DNA from: Diphasiastrum complanatum
Taxonomy: Eukaryota > Streptophyta > Lycopodiopsida > Lycopodiales > Lycopodiaceae
Reading direction: 5' to 3'
Assembly (NCBI GenBank): GCA_029204225.1
Contig: CM055102.1
Location: 32,298,607-32,362,606, forward strand
Length of the DNA stretch: 64,000 nt
The notes under the pieces were generated by a model that saw nothing but the letters and a program-made list of their open reading frames with translations, did not search any database and was not told the DNA's origin. Positions 60,061 to 64,000 of this stretch are shown here, one piece after another (the first letter of the stretch is position 1; each line of letters opens with the position of its first letter). The position numbers and the translations under genes are program-made.

Positions 60061-63000
60061 TGTTTTGATTGTTTTGAGGTTCTATCAATGTGTACCCAAA
60101 GTCCTGCTGAATATCAATTCAGATACTATTCATGGATTCATTATGATTTGTTATCCAATTGAGCGCTCTAGGATACAATCACTAATGAGCTGAGTCTATT
60201 CCTTAACTAAGGAATACTCTATCCCAAGAATTTTGTATATCCAATGCACATAATTTTAACTAATGAACCCAAATGATTCACTAATCATGCGTCTTACAAG
60301 CAATATAAATCAAAACCATCAGTTTCTGGTGAATCCACATCACACTGATCGTTTTACCAATTAACTTCACTCTGGAGTAATCAACTACTCAAGTTAATTG
60401 TCAATGATTTAGAAATCTCAAATGTTTAGGTGCAGATCTCAATTATACTAGTATGACACCACATTTAGATTCTCATCCAAACCATTTATAAGTTAATCTA
60501 TAAATTTCCAATCCAAAGATTTGTTAACTCTGCAAGTATCGTCAAAACAATACTTGATCATATGTTCATGTTCACCGACTAGGTTAAGTGCACCAAATAA
60601 CTCTAGTAACCAGGAATACACAGTAGATTCATACAAGATTAATCGTGCACATATGTGAATAATCTCACTATGACCCAGTACATAAACACATTCTTAACTG
60701 GCAGATTCCTCCAAAACCCACATATGTTACTCACATATCTCACTGAGATCTTGTAACTCAGCTACAAAATATTTTCTATTTCTCATGAGTAAATAACATA
60801 TCCGGAAAATGCCTGAGACGAATAACATTCACTCTCAATAGTTTTCCAATCCCACTTATCTCTAATTACATAATTTCTTCACTCAATCAACCCCCCTCTG
60901 ATCGTAGTACTCAAACTAAGATTAGGTTGATCCAATATAGAACTCTCAGACTTATCCTCGATCAAACTTACTTCTATTCCAACCAAAATGGAATTAGTAA
61001 CCTTTGACCTTTTATTGTACTACTAATAGATAATGATTCAAATATTAAACATGTTCTAGATCCAGATTGTCCACACCAATCCCTAGAGATTTCCTCTTAT
61101 TTGAAAAGTTCCAATTAGGTATCTTACTCTGAATCTATCCGAAATTACTTTCAGATCAAATCTCATTTCTATACCACATCTGGATCTCTTCCGAAAACTA
61201 TGCAACCTACAGATTCCAAAATAGAATTTTATCCCACCACTTCACCCCTCCTTTTAATGAAATTATAAATTTCAATAAAAGTTAACTGGAAAGATGATAT
61301 ATGAAAATATCTAAACACGTGAAAAAGTCAATAATAAGTGCATCCACTAAAAGATTCACTCTATTACAAACAGGACTTTTCCTTCAAATATCTTCAACCC
61401 GAGTGATAGAAACTACCATTCTATTGAAATCCATTTATGCAACAGAGAAATTCTATGGTTTCAGAAATTGAAACATTTTAACTTTGAAATTTATCTGAAT
61501 TCCAAGTCTATTCACACAAGTAGTAATTTATATGACATAACAGTCTTTCAGAAGAATAACTTCATGTTGGAAAGAATCATATAAATCAGTCTGATATCCT
61601 ATATTCGAGAAATCACTAAAAAGCAAAGGATTAATTAAGAAAACACGAAATAGATTTGAGGGCCTTTGATTCTATAAATAATGAGATACCACAATGGGGT
61701 CTAGATAAAACCTCAAAATTTTCCAAAATACCCCACATTTGATCAAATGGTTTTCTTTTTTTCAATATCGCGACTAGGTACTCAAACACACCATTGATCA
61801 TCAGATCTTTACAGTCCTAGAATTTCCTTTCCAAAATTACTGATGTCTCATACCATCAGCTTTTCCTTTCAGAAAATCTTTAACCGTCTTATCTGATATT
61901 CTAGAGATCCGTTGATCTTCTAGCTGTCCTATAATCACTATAGGATATTATCTCTTGTTCCCAAATACTGGAGAATCCATTTATTTGGATGGCTAACATG
62001 CCTATCAGATGGATACTACAAATCCACACCTGATTCTATGATTCAAACAGAAGAATTAACATGGTTTAACACTACATTCTGATCTTTTCTGGTTAATGAT
62101 AAGCTCAATCCCCTAGCGATGCATCAAATCTAGGGACAAGCTTCTGTCAACTAACAGATCCAATGTAATCCACGTATCAAATTCTACTTTTAACATCGCG
62201 ATTGACATCCAAAACTGCAGATAACTCAATGGTTACAAAGATATAAGTTATGAGTTCAACTAAATGATTTCTATTTAGGAAATCAATAACCAGTATTAAG
62301 CAATTATTTACTGGGATTTACCTAAAATCCTAACTGCGAAATACATTTTCCGATCACACTTACTACCTCTGATGTCTACTCTTCTTCCCCCCTCAGAATT
62401 TTCAGTCCCCTGAAAATCAATTTCAGCTAAGGTACTAAGAAGACGTATTGACACTAGTAAATGGTTGTTGTAGGAAAAAATCTGAAACAATTTCATTTCT
62501 ATCCTATACCTGGGTTGAATAATTGCTATACCAAAAATCACCTACTAGTATGAAAACACTACTAGTCTTATTTTTTGAATATAATTCACCATAGGATTTA
62601 ACTGGAAATGAAATTAGTGTTTTATTAATTCTTATTATTACAATTTCTTTATGGAATTACTCCATAACTGGTATTATGCAAACCTACAAAAATTTCAAAG
62701 AAATTCCGATTACATAACACGAACTCATTTACTATTTAAGGTGTCCTTTTCTCTTTCACCCTTATTTTTTTTTATTTTTTTTTCAGTCACTCGAAAACTA
62801 TTGCTAAGGCACGAGGAATTTTCTTAGACACAGCAAATGACGAATTATTTCCTATTCACTTCACTGGTTTTATCATTACTCCATTAAAGTTTATTATTTA
62901 AGTTGTAAAAGATGAAATTACATGAATAGGAAATCCTCTAGATTTCAATACTCTCACCATATTGTTCAACCAAAACATCTTTGTTGAATAAGGTGTTTTC

Positions 63001-64000
63001 ATTACTATTCATTCTACTGGCGATTTCAACTTAACCACAACTTAAATTCACCTTTAATAAGTACTTTGATAAAACTTCCACTTGATTCACATCAATCAGA
63101 GACGTACAATCATAAAGTGGGTCATAACGACTTACTGATAGGAAAAAAAAAGATTTATAGAATATAGCTTAGCTCTTTAACTGGGAATAAATCTTTATTC
63201 CTAGAGTAAGAAAACATTGTTACTCAAAGCTAATAAACTGGTAATTAGACCCTTCGAATTGGAAAAAAATGTCCAACCATCCGTAGCTTTCACCGTTAAG
63301 TTACTAACCATTCCGGGGTAGTTCCATACTAGGTCCATTGCCATGCAAAACTTGGATAATTCCAAATCATCATGACATCTCCAAACCGTCATGCAGACAA
63401 CCCAAATGGCGCGCTTGCAAAAAAAAGAGTCAATTACATTTATAGCTTGAGCTAACCCTGCCATATCCTCACCATGCCAAAAAAAAAAAAAAAATTAAAG
63501 TCCTCACATAAGATTTTTTTTTTTCATAACATTAGGGAAATGAGGATGGCCCACCCCTAAAACCCTATAGTCTCTCAAACAAGAAAGGAAAAACAAAATA
63601 TAAACTGGCGGCTACAGCCGCAATGGATTGTTCGATTCATTTCCTTGCCCACAACGTCTCCCCACCAGAAAAGCATGATGCTGCCTTTGCTCCACCTCTC
63701 CATATGATTCGGATTCCATCGGGATTGTTACACCCTCCAAGAGAAACGTTACATACCCCTTTTGGTCTTTCTCATGGCTGCACTGCTTATGCACCATCCA
63801 TCGACCCTCTGCAACTCCAGGTTCCACAACAGATTAACTAAATCCCATCTGTTATCAGTCAGAATCATGGAGAGGGATCAATACAACTGCGGATCAAAAC
63901 AACGACCCCATTCTGCTTTTTGGATACTCCAACGGCCTACTGCACAGTCCGCTACAGATGTTTTCACCCATCAAACCAGTGATCTCTGCACCTAAGTGCA
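60061..64000. other. AT-rich region without supported genes
   Basis: Only short ORFs: 63201-63464 minus and overlapping ones at 63612-63995, none with a domain I can name. Poly-A and poly-T runs occur at 63480-63494 and 63516-63526. The whole may be further interior of element K, but nothing confirms it. Confidence 0.45.

Noticed and set aside
63612-63995. Overlapping ORFs of 71-77 codons on both strands
   Set aside because: Similar length on both strands and no domain; probably chance openness in a locally GC-richer patch.

Overview
Organism: nuclear DNA of a land plant, probably one with a large, repeat-rich genome such as a gymnosperm or fern (inference). The support is plant-type Ty1/copia and Ty3/gypsy elements, a plant-only LBD (LOB-domain) gene, a CACTA-type DUF4218 fragment, GT-AG introns and long TC/GA microsatellites. 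I saw no prokaryotic operons, rRNA, tRNA or CRISPR. | Layout 0-38 kb: nested LTR retrotransposons. Element A (1-4176) is an internally deleted Ty3/gypsy with a doubled primer-binding site. Copia B (about 6.26-16.44 kb, minus) is split by young copia C (8281-14438), which has a 5-bp target duplication, LTRs differing at one base, and a 1234-codon ORF ended by one premature stop. Next come gypsy E, copia remnant F, copia D1 (itself split by H, 23203-25582), an unidentified signal-peptide ORF lodged in D1, and copia mosaic I/G. Nearly complete D2 (30751-36091) lies inside G and has a scrambled distal LTR. | 38-52 kb: the unusual part. A palindrome with arms of about 2.6 and 2.7 kb (about 40.16-42.72 and 43.56-46.30 kb) carries two divergent copies of one gene. 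Its product would join a CENH3-like histone H3 fold to a Ulp1-type (C48, SUMO-protease-like) cysteine protease domain. A convergent unknown gene ('gene 2') faces it, and a third unknown gene ('gene 4') sits in the spacer. Each of these upstream regions, plus one at 49.8-50.1 kb, holds the same promoter-like module: repeats of an ATATCGnACyTnTGCG box with CACACGTGTG-like boxes. Related end sequences near 47.7 and 51.85 kb (and about 45 bp at 37.2 kb) suggest a multi-gene mobile or viral-like unit. All copies are damaged. CACTA and gypsy fragments lie between the units. | 52-64 kb: an LBD transcription-factor gene (53040-53796, minus) in two exons with a one-base frameshift in its zinc motif, a perfect 22-bp hairpin downstream of it, a foldback element (54683-54851), a TC microsatellite, decayed direct repeats, an LTR with polypurine tract at 58365-58380, and AT-rich sequence without supportable genes. 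| The retroelement genes are self-mobilisation machinery. The LBD gene is the only ordinary host gene I can name.
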